Below are positions 1 to 7,399 of a stretch of 64,000 nt of DNA, in pieces (position 1 is the first letter of the stretch; each line of letters opens with the position of its first letter). The stretch comes from Devosia ureilytica (GTDB lineage: Bacteria; Pseudomonadota; Alphaproteobacteria; Rhizobiales; Devosiaceae). The notes below the pieces were generated by a model. The model worked only from the letters and a program-made list of their open reading frames with translations. It did not search any database and was not told the origin of the DNA. A program made the position numbers and the translations under genes. The stretch lies in contig NZ_JAMZCU010000003.1 in assembly GCF_024273195.1 (NCBI RefSeq), forward strand, positions 582,807 through 646,806, in the 5' to 3' direction.

Positions 1-1
1 G

Positions 2-592
2 CAATTGATCAGCGATTTCGGCAAGCGCTATCCGCGACTGACGCTCGATATTTCGATCATCTCGTCCTCCGAAGTGGTGGAACGCCTCGTGGACGAACGC
101 ATCGACATCGGCCTGGGCTTCATTGCCAAGCCGCCGCGCCAGGTGGATGTCGCCTTCCGCCGCGATGTCTCCATCGGCGCAGTCATGGCACCCAACCACC
201 CCTTGGCCGGGGTCGAAGGCCTCACCATGGCACAATGCCTCGAACATCCGCTGGCTGTCGGCAAGCCGGAAATCTCGATCCGCGAGGTGATCGAACCCTT
301 CCTTAGATCCGCGGCCGGCATCAGCCCGCCCTTTGTGGAAGCCAATTCGATCCGGCTGCTGGTCGAACTGGCGTTGGGCGGCCACTATGCCGCGATCATG
401 ACCCCCATCGGCGCCCAGAACGAAATCGCCGCCGGGCGACTGGTTTTCCAGCCTCTCAACGATGGCGGACTGCCCACCAATCGCTTCGGCATCCTGGTGC
501 GCTCGGGCAGCGCGCTGCATCTGGCGCCCGCGATCTTTTTTGAACACGCCAAAGCCTATTTCGAGGGCCTGTCACTGCCTGGGGCCATTTAG
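2..592 (+). CDS. LysR-family transcriptional regulator, C-terminal part (5' end outside window)
   Basis: The frame is open from the first bases of the window to a TAG at 590-592. It encodes about 196 residues of a LysR substrate-binding (effector) domain, typical features being RYPRLTLDI, ERLVDERIDIGLGF, APNHPLAG and the closing FGILVRSG. The N-terminal winged helix-turn-helix lies upstream of the window, so the gene is cut by the window edge rather than broken. Neither the target genes nor the effector can be told from this fragment. A strong promoter for the next, separately regulated cluster starts 14 bases after the stop. Confidence 0.85.
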   Translation, partial: QLISDFGKRYPRLTLDISIISSSEVVERLVDERIDIGLGFIAKPPRQVDVAFRRDVSIGAVMAPNHPLAGVEGLTMAQCLEHPLAVGKPEISIREVIEPFLRSAAGISPPFVEANSIRLLVELALGGHYAAIMTPIGAQNEIAAGRLVFQPLNDGGLPTNRFGILVRSGSALHLAPAIFFEHAKAYFEGLSLPGAI

Positions 593-605
593 GAGGCCGA
601 CCCGC

Positions 606-661
606 TTGACATCCATTCATGATTGGCTATTGATTGCATTCATAGCCAATCATGAATGGAT
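606..661 (+). promoter_or_regulatory. Promoter and perfect 20-bp inverted-repeat operator of the arsR cluster
   Basis: Arms at 611-630 and 642-661 are exact reverse complements over 20 bases, with an 11-base spacer. A consensus -35 TTGACA at 606-611 runs into the left arm, and a poor -10 (TATTGA, 628-633) sits at its end, so a protein bound here would block RNA polymerase. The right arm ends 4 bases before the ATG of the ArsR-type gene. Autoregulation by that repressor is the natural inference; the repeat could also form a hairpin in the leader RNA. Confidence 0.75.
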
Positions 662-665
662 TGAC

Positions 666-989
666 ATGAATACGCATCAGGACGCCCTGTTTCGCTCGCT
701 CGCCGATCCGACGCGGCGCGCCATATTCGAGCAGCTTTGCCGGCAGGGCGAACAAACCGTCGGCACGCTGACCAGCGCGGCCGGGGTGGCCCAGCCCACG
801 GTCTCCAAACACCTCGCCGTGCTCAAGCAGGCCGGCCTGGTGCAGGACCGCCATGCCGGCCGGCAGACCCATTATTCCGCCCAGGTGCAGGCCCTCTCGC
901 CATTGATGGACTGGACCAGGGAAATGACCGGCTTCTGGGAGGCGCGGCTCGACGCCCTCGAAAATTTGCTCGAAAGGATAGACCAATGA
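666..989 (+). CDS. ArsR-family winged-helix repressor
   Basis: A 107-residue ArsR-type regulator. The N-terminal FRSLADPTRRAIFEQL segment and the recognition helix AQPTVSKHLAVLKQAGLV are family hallmarks. No metal-binding CxC motif (as in metal-responsive ArsR) is present, which fits the subgroup found next to SRPBCC/AHSA1 proteins rather than metal resistance. The ATG at 666 is preferred over the longer upstream frame because a palindromic operator lies just before it. The gene overlaps the next one by four bases (ATGA), so it heads a cluster with the small membrane protein, two DUF1801 proteins and an SRPBCC protein. It probably represses that cluster. Confidence 0.88.
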   Translation: MNTHQDALFRSLADPTRRAIFEQLCRQGEQTVGTLTSAAGVAQPTVSKHLAVLKQAGLVQDRHAGRQTHYSAQVQALSPLMDWTREMTGFWEARLDALENLLERIDQ

Positions 990-1204
990 CCCGCTTCATC
1001 CGCAGCTTTCATCGCTGGACCTCGATGGCCTTCACGCTGACCGTCATCGCCAACTTCGTCGCTATCGGTTTCATGGGCCAGGCCAGCGTGCCGCCCCTCG
1101 TCACCTATTCGCCGCTCCTGCCGCTGTTCCTCCTGCTTTTCTCGGGCCTGTTCATGTTCTTCCAGCCCTATTTCGCCCGCCGCCGGGCCAGCGTGGCGAG
1201 CTGA
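986..1204 (+). CDS. Small two-helix membrane protein
   Basis: 72 residues with two hydrophobic segments (about residues 14-32 and 41-62), the second ending in YFARRRASVAS, a positive tail that would face the cytoplasm. The start overlaps the arsR stop (ATGA), so it is translationally coupled to the repressor. Small membrane proteins of this kind often sit beside ArsR/SRPBCC pairs, but no function is known to me. The family cannot be named from sequence alone. Confidence 0.75.
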   Translation: MTRFIRSFHRWTSMAFTLTVIANFVAIGFMGQASVPPLVTYSPLLPLFLLLFSGLFMFFQPYFARRRASVAS

Positions 1205-1207
1205 GCC

Positions 1208-1657
1208 ATGGCCGAAGGCAAGCCGATACGCCCGCCGCTCAAACCCGGCCCCGATGGCGTGGTGCGCCTCTCCGGCGGCAACCCGCAGGTCGCCAAAGGC
1301 TATGGCAATGACATTGTGCAGAAATACATCGCCGCCATGCCCGGCTGGCAACGTGACGTCGGCGAAACGCTCGACGCGATCATCGAAGGCACAGTGCCCG
1401 GCGTTGAGAAGGCAGTGAAATGGAACACGCCCTTCTATGGCCTGGAAAAGGACGTCTATTTCGTCAGCTTCCACTGCATGAGCAAATACGTGAAGGTCGC
1501 CTTCCACAATGGCGCCGAACTCGACCCCCTGCCCCCGGGCACCTCGAAACAGGCCAGGGTGCGCTATCTCGACATCCACGAAGATGATGCCATCGACGAG
1601 ACCCAATTCGCCGACTGGGTGAAACAGGCCAGCCGGCTGTCCGGCGAAAAGATGTGA
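1208..1657 (+). CDS. DUF1801 (YdhG-like) domain protein
   Basis: 149 residues matching the DUF1801/YdhG fold. The AMPGWQRDVGETLDAII segment is followed by VEKAVKWNTPFYGL, where the KW.TPFYG pattern marks the family, and then VYFVSFHCMSKYVKVAFHNG. The domain is usually cytosolic and has no established enzymatic activity. The gene lies three bases after the previous stop and ten before a second, divergent DUF1801 gene, so the two probably act together in the ArsR-controlled cluster. The ATG at 1208 is the only sensible start. Confidence 0.85.
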   Translation: MAEGKPIRPPLKPGPDGVVRLSGGNPQVAKGYGNDIVQKYIAAMPGWQRDVGETLDAIIEGTVPGVEKAVKWNTPFYGLEKDVYFVSFHCMSKYVKVAFHNGAELDPLPPGTSKQARVRYLDIHEDDAIDETQFADWVKQASRLSGEKM

Positions 1658-1667
1658 GGACCTCGCT

Positions 1668-2090
1668 ATGACCTTTTCCAAGAACAGCGCCGCCGATCTC
1701 GCCACCGGAGCCACGCCAAAAGAGCTGATCGACAAGCGCATTGCCGACCTGCCCGACTGGCGCGGCCAAAAGCTTGCGCAGTTGCGCAGGGTCATCCACG
1801 AGGCCCTGCCCGACGTCGAGGAAGAATGGAAATGGGGCAAGCCGGTCTGGTCGCACAATGGGCTGCTCTGCACTGGCGAGGTCTATAAGGCCTCGGTAAA
1901 AACCACCTTCCCCAAGGGCGCATCGCTGGACGATCCTGACCACCTGTTCAATTCGAGCATGGAGGGCAATGTCCGCCGCGCCATCGACTTCTTCGAGGGC
2001 GAAATCATGGACGAGGCCGCCTTCAAGGACCTGATCAAGGCCGCTGCCACGGCCAATGGCGAAGCCGCCACCAAGAAAGCAAGTAAATAG
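1668..2090 (+). CDS. Second DUF1801 domain protein
   Basis: 140 residues. LIDKRIADLPDWRGQKLAQLRRVIHEA followed by EEWKWGKPVWSHNGLLC is the DUF1801 signature, with KWGKPVW in the place of KWNTPFY in its neighbour. The C-terminus is a basic, low-complexity tail (GEAATKKASK). It is preceded by a GAGG ribosome binding site and followed after 9 bases by the SRPBCC gene. The pair of DUF1801 paralogues next to an AHSA1 protein is a recurrent alphaproteobacterial arrangement; its biochemical role is unknown. Confidence 0.85.
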   Translation: MTFSKNSAADLATGATPKELIDKRIADLPDWRGQKLAQLRRVIHEALPDVEEEWKWGKPVWSHNGLLCTGEVYKASVKTTFPKGASLDDPDHLFNSSMEGNVRRAIDFFEGEIMDEAAFKDLIKAAATANGEAATKKASK

Positions 2091-2099
2091 GACCCCGCC

Positions 2100-2528
2100 A
2101 TGAGCACCGCCACACAAACCCGCTCCGTCATCGTCGAGCGCGAAATCGCCCAGCCGGCCGCCAAGATCTGGAAGGCGCTGACCCAGTCGCACCTGATTTC
2201 CGAATGGCTGATGAACAATGATTTCGTTGCTCAGGTCGGCCACAAGTTCAAGCTGCGCGGCGAATGGGGCGGCATACTCGATTGCGAAGTGCTGGCCATC
2301 GAGCCCGAGCGCTCGCTCTCCTACGCCTGGGACCACGCCAATGACGACCCGCTCTATGCTCTCAAGAGCGTCGTCACCTACACCCTGACTCCGACCGCCA
2401 CCGGCACGCATCTGCGCGTCGAGCAGGCCGGCTTCCGCCCCGAACAGAAACAGGCCTATGGCGGCGCTCATGCGGGCTGGAAGCAGTTTCTGGAAAAGCT
2501 GGAAGGGGTTGTGGACCAGCAGGCGTGA
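2100..2528 (+). CDS. SRPBCC/AHSA1-family protein
   Basis: 142 residues of the START-like helix-grip fold related to the Aha1 C-terminal domain. Family marks are VEREIAQPAAKIWKALT near the N-terminus, ISEWLMNNDF, and GTHLRVEQAGF ahead of the C-terminal helix YGGAHAGWKQFLEKLE. Such proteins bind hydrophobic ligands; no ligand can be assigned here. It is the last gene of the ArsR cluster and is followed by a repeat element rather than an obvious terminator. Confidence 0.88.
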   Translation: MSTATQTRSVIVEREIAQPAAKIWKALTQSHLISEWLMNNDFVAQVGHKFKLRGEWGGILDCEVLAIEPERSLSYAWDHANDDPLYALKSVVTYTLTPTATGTHLRVEQAGFRPEQKQAYGGAHAGWKQFLEKLEGVVDQQA

Positions 2529-2530
2529 AG

Positions 2531-2640
2531 TCACCCCACCCTCAGTCCCTCCCCATCGAGGGGAGGGAGGCGCAGGGTCGCGGCGGCAGGGTTCATCGTC
2601 TCCTTCCCCCTTGTGGGGAGGGATCAAGGGCGGGGGTACT
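2531..2640. repeat. Intergenic repeat, copy A (family shared with 14129-14236)
   Basis: The 199-base gap before puuE holds two G/C-rich hairpins: CCCTCCCC-atcga-GGGGAGGG near 2547-2567, and a CCCCCTTGTGGGGAGGG unit near 2605-2621. The order of motifs (CACCCCACCCTC, then ATCGTCT, then CCCCCTTGTGGGG, then AAGGG) recurs at 14129-14236 in the same orientation. This is a dispersed intergenic palindromic repeat. It may also act as a weak terminator for the SRPBCC gene. Confidence 0.6.
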
Positions 2641-2727
2641 GCGCAGGCAGAAGCGCTCTGCCTCTAGCGCCCCACCCCGCCTTCTGCTTACCATTGGTCT
2701 CCCACCCGACGTTGAAGAGACCCGCAT

Positions 2728-4146
2728 ATGTATCGTTACCCCCGCAACATGCATGGCTATGGCCAGACCCCGCCGCATGCCAATTGGCCCGGCGGCGCCC
2801 ATGTGGCGGTGCAGTTCGTGCTCAATTACGAAGAGGGCGGGGAGAACAATATCCTGCATGGGGACAATGCCTCCGAGGCATTTCTCGTCGATGTGCTGGG
2901 CGCCGCGCCCTGGCCAGACCAGCGCCATGCCAATGTCGAGAGCATGTACGAATATGGCGCCCGCGCCGGCTTCTGGCGGCTGCATCGCCTGTTCACCGAG
3001 GCCAACCTGCCGGTCACCATTTATGGCGTCGCAACGGCGCTGATGCGCGCCCCGGCCCAATTGGCGGCAATGCAGGAGGCCGGCTGGGAAATCGCATCGC
3101 ACGGTCTCAAATGGGTGCAGCACAAGGACATGCCGCCCGCCGAGGAAGCCGCCCAGATCGCCGAGGCGGTGCGGCTCCACACCATTGCCACGGGCGCCCG
3201 GCCGCTGGGCTGGTACACCGGGCGGTCGAGCCTCAACACGGTCGATCTGGTCGCCGACCACGGCGGCTTCGCCTATATTTCGGACACCTACGACGACGAC
3301 CTGCCCTATTGGAGGGTCATCGGCGGCAGGCCGCAGTTGATCATTCCCTATACGCTCTCGGCCAATGACATGCGCTTCGTCACCGCGCCCGGCTTTGACA
3401 ATGGCGAAGAGTATTTCACCTTCCTCAAGGACAGCTTTGACTGTCTCTATGCCGAAGGCCAGGCGGGCGCGGCCAAGATGATGTCGATTGGCCTGCATTG
3501 CCGGCTCGTCGGCCAGCCGGGGCGCTATCAGGGCCTCAAAAAGTTCGTCGACTATATCAGGGGCTTCGACAAGGTCTGGGTGCCGACCCGTCTGGAGATT
3601 GCCCAGCACTGGGCCCGCGAGCACCCCTATGTGGCGCCGGAGGTGATCCCCAGCCAACTCGACAAATCCGAATTCGTCGCTCGCTATGGCTCGATCTTCG
3701 AGCATTCCCCCTGGATCGCCGAGCGCGCCTGGGAAGCGGAAATGGGACCGGCCAATGATACCGCCATCGGTCTCCATTTTGCGCTCAGAACCCAGTTCCG
3801 CTTGGCAACAACCGAGGAACGCCTGGCCGTGCTCCGCGCCCACCCGGACCTCGCCGGCAAGCTCGCCGCCGCCAAGCGCCTGACCGCGGAATCCACCGCC
3901 GAGCAAGCCTCGGCCGGCCTTGACGCGCTGACCGATGCTGAGCGGGACAAATTCACCGCGCTCAACAATGCCTATGTCGAAAAGTTCGGCTTCCCCTTCA
4001 TCATCGCCGTGCGCGATCACACCAAGGCGTCGATTCTGGAGAATTTCGAGCAGCGCGTCGCCAATTCAGCGGCCGAAGAATTCGTCACCGCCTGCGCACA
4101 GGTGGAGAGGATCGCATTGCTGCGATTGCAAGCCGTTCTGCCCTGA
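2728..4146 (+). CDS. puuE: Allantoinase (PuuE type) fused to OHCU decarboxylase (UraD)
   Basis: 472 residues in two parts. Residues 1-300 are the cofactor-independent polysaccharide-deacetylase-like allantoinase PuuE, which hydrolyses allantoin to allantoate (YRYPRNMHGYG, FVLNYEEGGENNILHGD, SHGLKWVQHKDM, GWYTGRSS). Residues about 310-470 are UraD, which decarboxylates 2-oxo-4-hydroxy-4-carboxy-5-ureidoimidazoline to S-allantoin; H372 in HPDLAG and the TAESTAEQASAGLD segment are diagnostic. The single chain thus covers consecutive steps of urate breakdown. The linker near 300-312 is short. Uricase and transthyretin-like HIU hydrolase are not in the window; allE and allA follow 1.8 kb downstream. 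The start is set by alignment to the MYRYPRNMHGYG N-terminus. Confidence 0.93.
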   Translation: MYRYPRNMHGYGQTPPHANWPGGAHVAVQFVLNYEEGGENNILHGDNASEAFLVDVLGAAPWPDQRHANVESMYEYGARAGFWRLHRLFTEANLPVTIYGVATALMRAPAQLAAMQEAGWEIASHGLKWVQHKDMPPAEEAAQIAEAVRLHTIATGARPLGWYTGRSSLNTVDLVADHGGFAYISDTYDDDLPYWRVIGGRPQLIIPYTLSANDMRFVTAPGFDNGEEYFTFLKDSFDCLYAEGQAGAAKMMSIGLHCRLVGQPGRYQGLKKFVDYIRGFDKVWVPTRLEIAQHWAREHPYVAPEVIPSQLDKSEFVARYGSIFEHSPWIAERAWEAEMGPANDTAIGLHFALRTQFRLATTEERLAVLRAHPDLAGKLAAAKRLTAESTAEQASAGLDALTDAERDKFTALNNAYVEKFGFPFIIAVRDHTKASILENFEQRVANSAAEEFVTACAQVERIALLRLQAVLP

Positions 4147-4354
4147 TCGAGGCGATCAATCGTCGCGACGTGACTCACCAGGAGCGACGTCGTCGCGATC
4201 AAAGCCGAACACTATGGCCAGCACTGCCAGCCAGGGCAGGTTGTGCTGCACCCAATGGTGCGGTGAAACGCCGATACTCAACAACACTTGACGCATGATG
4301 GGCATCATCGCGCCAAGTGTTGAAGATTGCGTAACCCTATCGAAGCGCTAACGA
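4147..4354. other. Intergenic region with a long imperfect hairpin (4282-4322)
   Basis: 208 bases between the convergent puuE-uraD and SRPBCC genes. The arms CAACACTTG (4282-4290) and CAAGTGTTG (4314-4322) pair exactly and enclose a second pairing, ATGATG/CATCAT. There is no run of T on either side, so a classical terminator is not shown. Nothing protein-coding was convincing here. Confidence 0.5.
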
Positions 4355-4867
4355 CTACTTGTAAAAGCCCTCGCGCAGGTTGATGCCGTGCTCGAGATAC
4401 ACCTTCATGGCGCACAGCATGCCGGTCCAGCCTTCGCAATTGCCATAGGATGACTTGAGCCCGCCCGGGGTCTTGCGCCAGCCCGTTTCGGAAATCGTCA
4501 CCAGGGTCCGATTGTCTTCAAGCGCCGCGAACTCCATGGTTACGGTCGTCTTGTAGCCCACAGTCTGCGGCGCCTCGCCGGTGGTGCTGGGTTCAGTCGC
4601 CTCGCTCGCGTCCCAGCGCAACACAATGCGGCTGTCGGAAACCACCTCGACTACCTCGACGGGAAATGCCCCCGGAAAGTCGTGAAAATCCCAAGTGACG
4701 GTTGCACCGGTTTCCAGCCGCCCCTTGGCGCCTCCGGTGGTGAAATAACCTGAAAGCTGGGCCGGGTCGGCCACGGCCTCGAACACCTGATGGACGGGCT
4801 TATTGATCCGGCCCGAAACGCGGAATTTCAGTTCCAGATCGGTTTCCTTTGCGACAACGGCACGCAT
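4355..4867 (-). CDS. SRPBCC (AHSA1-like) domain protein
   Basis: 170 residues with the START-like fold: FRVSGRINKPVHQVFEAVADP, LSGYFTTGGAKGRL, TVTWDFHDFPG, the VVSDSRIVLRWD strand, and a C-terminal helix with GWTGMLCAMKVYLEHGINLREG. It is transcribed away from an ArsR-type gene across a 51-base region holding an 8-bp palindrome. Such divergent ArsR/AHSA1 pairs are common, and the repressor probably controls both. The ligand is unknown. Confidence 0.87.
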   Translation of the reverse strand: MRAVVAKETDLELKFRVSGRINKPVHQVFEAVADPAQLSGYFTTGGAKGRLETGATVTWDFHDFPGAFPVEVVEVVSDSRIVLRWDASEATEPSTTGEAPQTVGYKTTVTMEFAALEDNRTLVTISETGWRKTPGGLKSSYGNCEGWTGMLCAMKVYLEHGINLREGFYK

Positions 4868-4883
4868 TGAACATCTCCTTGCC

Positions 4884-4920
4884 TTGACGTCATCGATTAT
4901 ATGTTATATTTTTATAACAT
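4884..4920 (+). promoter_or_regulatory. Divergent ArsR/SRPBCC promoter with 8-bp inverted repeat
   Basis: ATGTTATA (4901-4908) and TATAACAT (4913-4920) are perfect inverted repeats with a four-base T spacer. A TTGACG -35 lies at 4884-4889 and an AT-rich -10 candidate overlaps the left arm (4905-4912). This places transcription start close to the ATG at 4919. The arrangement suggests an ArsR-family operator covering the promoter, with a leaderless or nearly leaderless message for the repressor. Confidence 0.65.
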
Positions 4921-5242
4921 GTCAAATGACGACGCAGATGACCTGATCTTCAAGGCGCTCAGCCACCGCGTGCGTCGGCGCATTCTCGATCTGCTCAAGA
5001 CTGAACCGCGCACCACCGGCATGCTCTGCGATCTCATTCCCGATCTTGATCGCTGCACGGTGATGCAGCATCTGGGCGTGCTCGAAGACGCGGGGCTGGT
5101 GGTGGCGGAAAAACGCGGCCGCGAGCGTTGGAACCATCTCGACGCCCTGCCCGTCCACGCCATTCACGAGCGCTGGATCGGTCCCTACGCGGCCTATGCC
5201 GCCGCCATGCTGAGCCGGCTCAAACGCGGCGTGGACGCGTGA
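4919..5242 (+). CDS. ArsR-family winged-helix regulator
   Basis: 107 residues from the ATG at 4919. The sequence contains IFKALSHRVRRRILDLLK at the N-terminus and a recognition helix CTVMQHLGVLEDAGLVVAEKRGRERW. No metal-binding cysteine pair is present. An in-frame ATG at 4901 would add six residues but lies inside the palindromic operator, so 4919 is preferred; no Shine-Dalgarno sequence precedes it. It is divergent from an AHSA1 protein, which it likely regulates together with itself. Confidence 0.85.
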   Translation: MSNDDADDLIFKALSHRVRRRILDLLKTEPRTTGMLCDLIPDLDRCTVMQHLGVLEDAGLVVAEKRGRERWNHLDALPVHAIHERWIGPYAAYAAAMLSRLKRGVDA

Positions 5243-5296
5243 CGGCTTGCGACGCGCCCCTGCCCCGCGCTACTCCCTAGGTGCAGGAGAAGACCA

Positions 5297-5983
5297 ATGC
5301 TCAAGCTCGTCATCGGCAACAAGAACTACTCGTCATGGTCGCTGCGCCCTTGGCTGGCGCTGCGCATGGCGGATGTGCCCTTTCAGGAGGAGCTTCAGCC
5401 CTTCGTCGATCATGGCAGCCACGACAAATTCCGCGCCTTTTCGCCCACAGGCCGCGTGCCGCTGCTCGTCGATGGCGCAACCAGCGTCTGGGACTCACTG
5501 GCGATCATAGAATATGTGGCCGAGACCCACCCTGGCCTATGGCCCAAAGACCGAGCCGCCCGAGCCTACGCGCGCTCGGTGGCAGCCGAGATGCATTCGG
5601 GGTTTTCCGAATTGCGCAATGTCTGCACCATGAATTGCGGTCTGCGCGTGCAACTGCACCGCCGCTCCCCCGCCCTGGACCGCGAGTTGGAGCGCATTGC
5701 CGAGATCTGGTCTACGGGCATTGAGCGCTTCGGCGGACCCTTCCTGGCTGGACCTCGCTTCACCGCGGCGGACGCCTTCTATGCACCCGTGGCCCTCCGC
5801 CTTCAGACCTATGGCATTAGGCTTGGAACCGTACCTGACGCATACGCGGCCCGCCTTCTGGCATTGCCGCCCATGGTCGAATGGTACCAGGCCGGCATAG
5901 CCGAAACCTGGCGCGAACCCGACCACGAGGCGGAAGCCCTTGCCGCCGGCACCATCATCAGCGATCTGCGCCGCAAGGCGTGA
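5297..5983 (+). CDS. Glutathione S-transferase family protein
   Basis: 228 residues. The N-terminal thioredoxin-fold domain (1-80) starts LVIGNKNYSSWSLRPWLAL, with the candidate catalytic serine in the NYSSWS segment, and carries the cis-proline and gamma-glutamyl binding region TGRVPLLVDGATSVWDSLAIIEYV. The C-terminal all-helical domain contains GPRFTAADAFYAPVALRL, the usual N-capping motif. Expected to be a cytosolic GSH transferase or related enzyme; the substrate is unknown. It lies between the ureide genes and the ArsR pair, 12 bases before allE, and could be cotranscribed with it. Confidence 0.9.
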   Translation: MLKLVIGNKNYSSWSLRPWLALRMADVPFQEELQPFVDHGSHDKFRAFSPTGRVPLLVDGATSVWDSLAIIEYVAETHPGLWPKDRAARAYARSVAAEMHSGFSELRNVCTMNCGLRVQLHRRSPALDRELERIAEIWSTGIERFGGPFLAGPRFTAADAFYAPVALRLQTYGIRLGTVPDAYAARLLALPPMVEWYQAGIAETWREPDHEAEALAAGTIISDLRRKA

Positions 5984-5995
5984 GCGGAGACCAAC

Positions 5996-6811
5996 ATGTC
6001 CACCTACGCCTCCCCCATTGCCGGCCTGCCTGACCAAATGGCCCTCCATACCGGCCGCGCCGTGTTCACCGAGGCCTATGCCCTTATTCCCCGCGGCGTT
6101 ATGCGGGACATCGTCACCTCCTATCTGCCCCACTGGCGTGATGCCCGCCATTGGGTGATCGCCCGGCCTCTGAGCGGCTTTGCCGAGACCTTTTCGCAAT
6201 ATATCGTCGAGGTCTTTCCCGGCGGCGGCAGCGAACGGCCAGAGGAGAACCCAGAAGCCGAAGGCGTGCTGTTCGTGGTCGCTGGACAGATGACGCTCAC
6301 CCTTGAGGGCAAGACACATTTGCTCAAGGAAGGGGGCTATGCCTTTCTGCCGCCTGGCTGCGCCTGGAGCCTGGTCAACAAATCCACCGAGCCGGCGCGT
6401 TTCCACTGGGTCCGCAAGCGCTACGAAGCCGTCGATGGGATCGAGACGCCCGCTGCCTTTGTTGCCAATGAGCAGGATGAGCCTATCATCTGGATGCCCG
6501 GCACCAACAACACCTGGGGCACGACGCGCTTCGTTGATCCGACCGATGTGCGCCACGACATGCACGTCAACATCGTCACCCTCGAACCCGGCGCCGTCAT
6601 TCCGTTCGAGGAAACCCATGTCATGGAACACGGGCTTTATGTGCTGGAGGGCAAGGCGGTCTATCGCCTCAATCGCGACTGGGTCGAGGTCGAGGGGGGC
6701 GATTTCATGTGGCTGCGCGCCTTCTGCCCGCAGGCCTGTTATGCCGGACCGCAGCGCTTCCGCTACCTGCTCTACAAGGACGTCAATCGTCACGCCAAGC
6801 TGCCGTTCTGA
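5996..6811 (+). CDS. allE: (S)-ureidoglycine aminohydrolase, bicupin
   Basis: 271 residues forming two cupin domains (about 65-125 and 180-255). It releases ammonia from (S)-ureidoglycine to give (S)-ureidoglycolate, the step after allantoate amidohydrolase. Family marks are YALIPRGVMRDIVTSYLPHW, EGVLFVVAGQ, GGYAFLPPGCAW, MHVNIVTLEPGAVIPFEETH, MEHGLYVLEGK and the terminal YLLYKDVNRH. The second cupin carries the likely Mn ligands (E and H in EETHVMEH). It is followed after two bases by allA, so the two form one unit. Confidence 0.93.
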   Translation: MSTYASPIAGLPDQMALHTGRAVFTEAYALIPRGVMRDIVTSYLPHWRDARHWVIARPLSGFAETFSQYIVEVFPGGGSERPEENPEAEGVLFVVAGQMTLTLEGKTHLLKEGGYAFLPPGCAWSLVNKSTEPARFHWVRKRYEAVDGIETPAAFVANEQDEPIIWMPGTNNTWGTTRFVDPTDVRHDMHVNIVTLEPGAVIPFEETHVMEHGLYVLEGKAVYRLNRDWVEVEGGDFMWLRAFCPQACYAGPQRFRYLLYKDVNRHAKLPF

Positions 6812-6813
6812 CC

Positions 6814-7326
6814 ATGGGCGAGCCGCGCAGCATTATTATTGAGCCTCTCACCGCCGACGCCTTTGCCCCCTTCGGGCAAGTGATCGAGCGACAGGGCGCG
6901 CATCACTATCCCATCAACGCCGGGATGACGGAGCGCTTCCACGACCTGGCACGCGTGGAACTGGGCGGGGTGCATTCGCGCCCACTGATTTCCATTTTCG
7001 AGGGCCGACCCTACGCCCTGCCGCTGACCCTAAAAATGGTGGAGCGCCACCCGCTCGGCAGCCAGGCGTTCTTTCCCCTTTCAGACGGGCCCTGGCTGGT
7101 GATCGTCGCCGAGGATGACGGCGGCAAGCCTGTTCGCCCACGCGCCTTCCGTCCCACACCCGGCCAAGGCGTCAACATCGCCATGAACACCTGGCATGGC
7201 GTTCTCAGCCCACTCGAACGCGACAGTGCCTATCTGGTGGTCGACCGTGGCGGCGAGGGAAACAATCTCGAAGAGCACTACTTCGACACCCCCTGGATCG
7301 TCCGCGACGCCCAGCCCGCGGCGTAA
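6814..7326 (+). CDS. allA: Ureidoglycolate lyase
   Basis: 170 residues of the AllA family, which splits (S)-ureidoglycolate into glyoxylate and urea. Recognisable parts are PLTADAFAPFGQVI, RFHDLARVEL, LISIFEGRP, MVERHPLGSQAFFPL and the C-terminal NTWHGVLSPLE, with the conserved H in WHGVL. The ATG at 6814 follows the allE stop by two bases, which rules out the longer in-frame alternative that would run into allE. With PuuE-UraD and AllE it completes urate-derived ureide breakdown to glyoxylate, ammonia and urea, except for allantoate amidohydrolase, which is not in the window. Confidence 0.92.
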   Translation: MGEPRSIIIEPLTADAFAPFGQVIERQGAHHYPINAGMTERFHDLARVELGGVHSRPLISIFEGRPYALPLTLKMVERHPLGSQAFFPLSDGPWLVIVAEDDGGKPVRPRAFRPTPGQGVNIAMNTWHGVLSPLERDSAYLVVDRGGEGNNLEEHYFDTPWIVRDAQPAA

Positions 7327-7399
7327 CCCTAAATACGCTGTTGTCTCGCAACCTTTTGCGACCTCAGGTAGTCTTGCTTGCACAGGGATGGAGACCAAC

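Noticed and set aside
872-2627. Long minus-strand frames across the ArsR/DUF1801 cluster
   Set aside because: They are antisense shadows of well-supported plus-strand genes in GC-rich DNA; their protein sequences are low-complexity and lack domains.
4153-4202. CGTCGCGACG and CGACGTCG palindromes after puuE
   Set aside because: Short self-complementary G/C-rich words are expected by chance in this composition; no promoter nearby.
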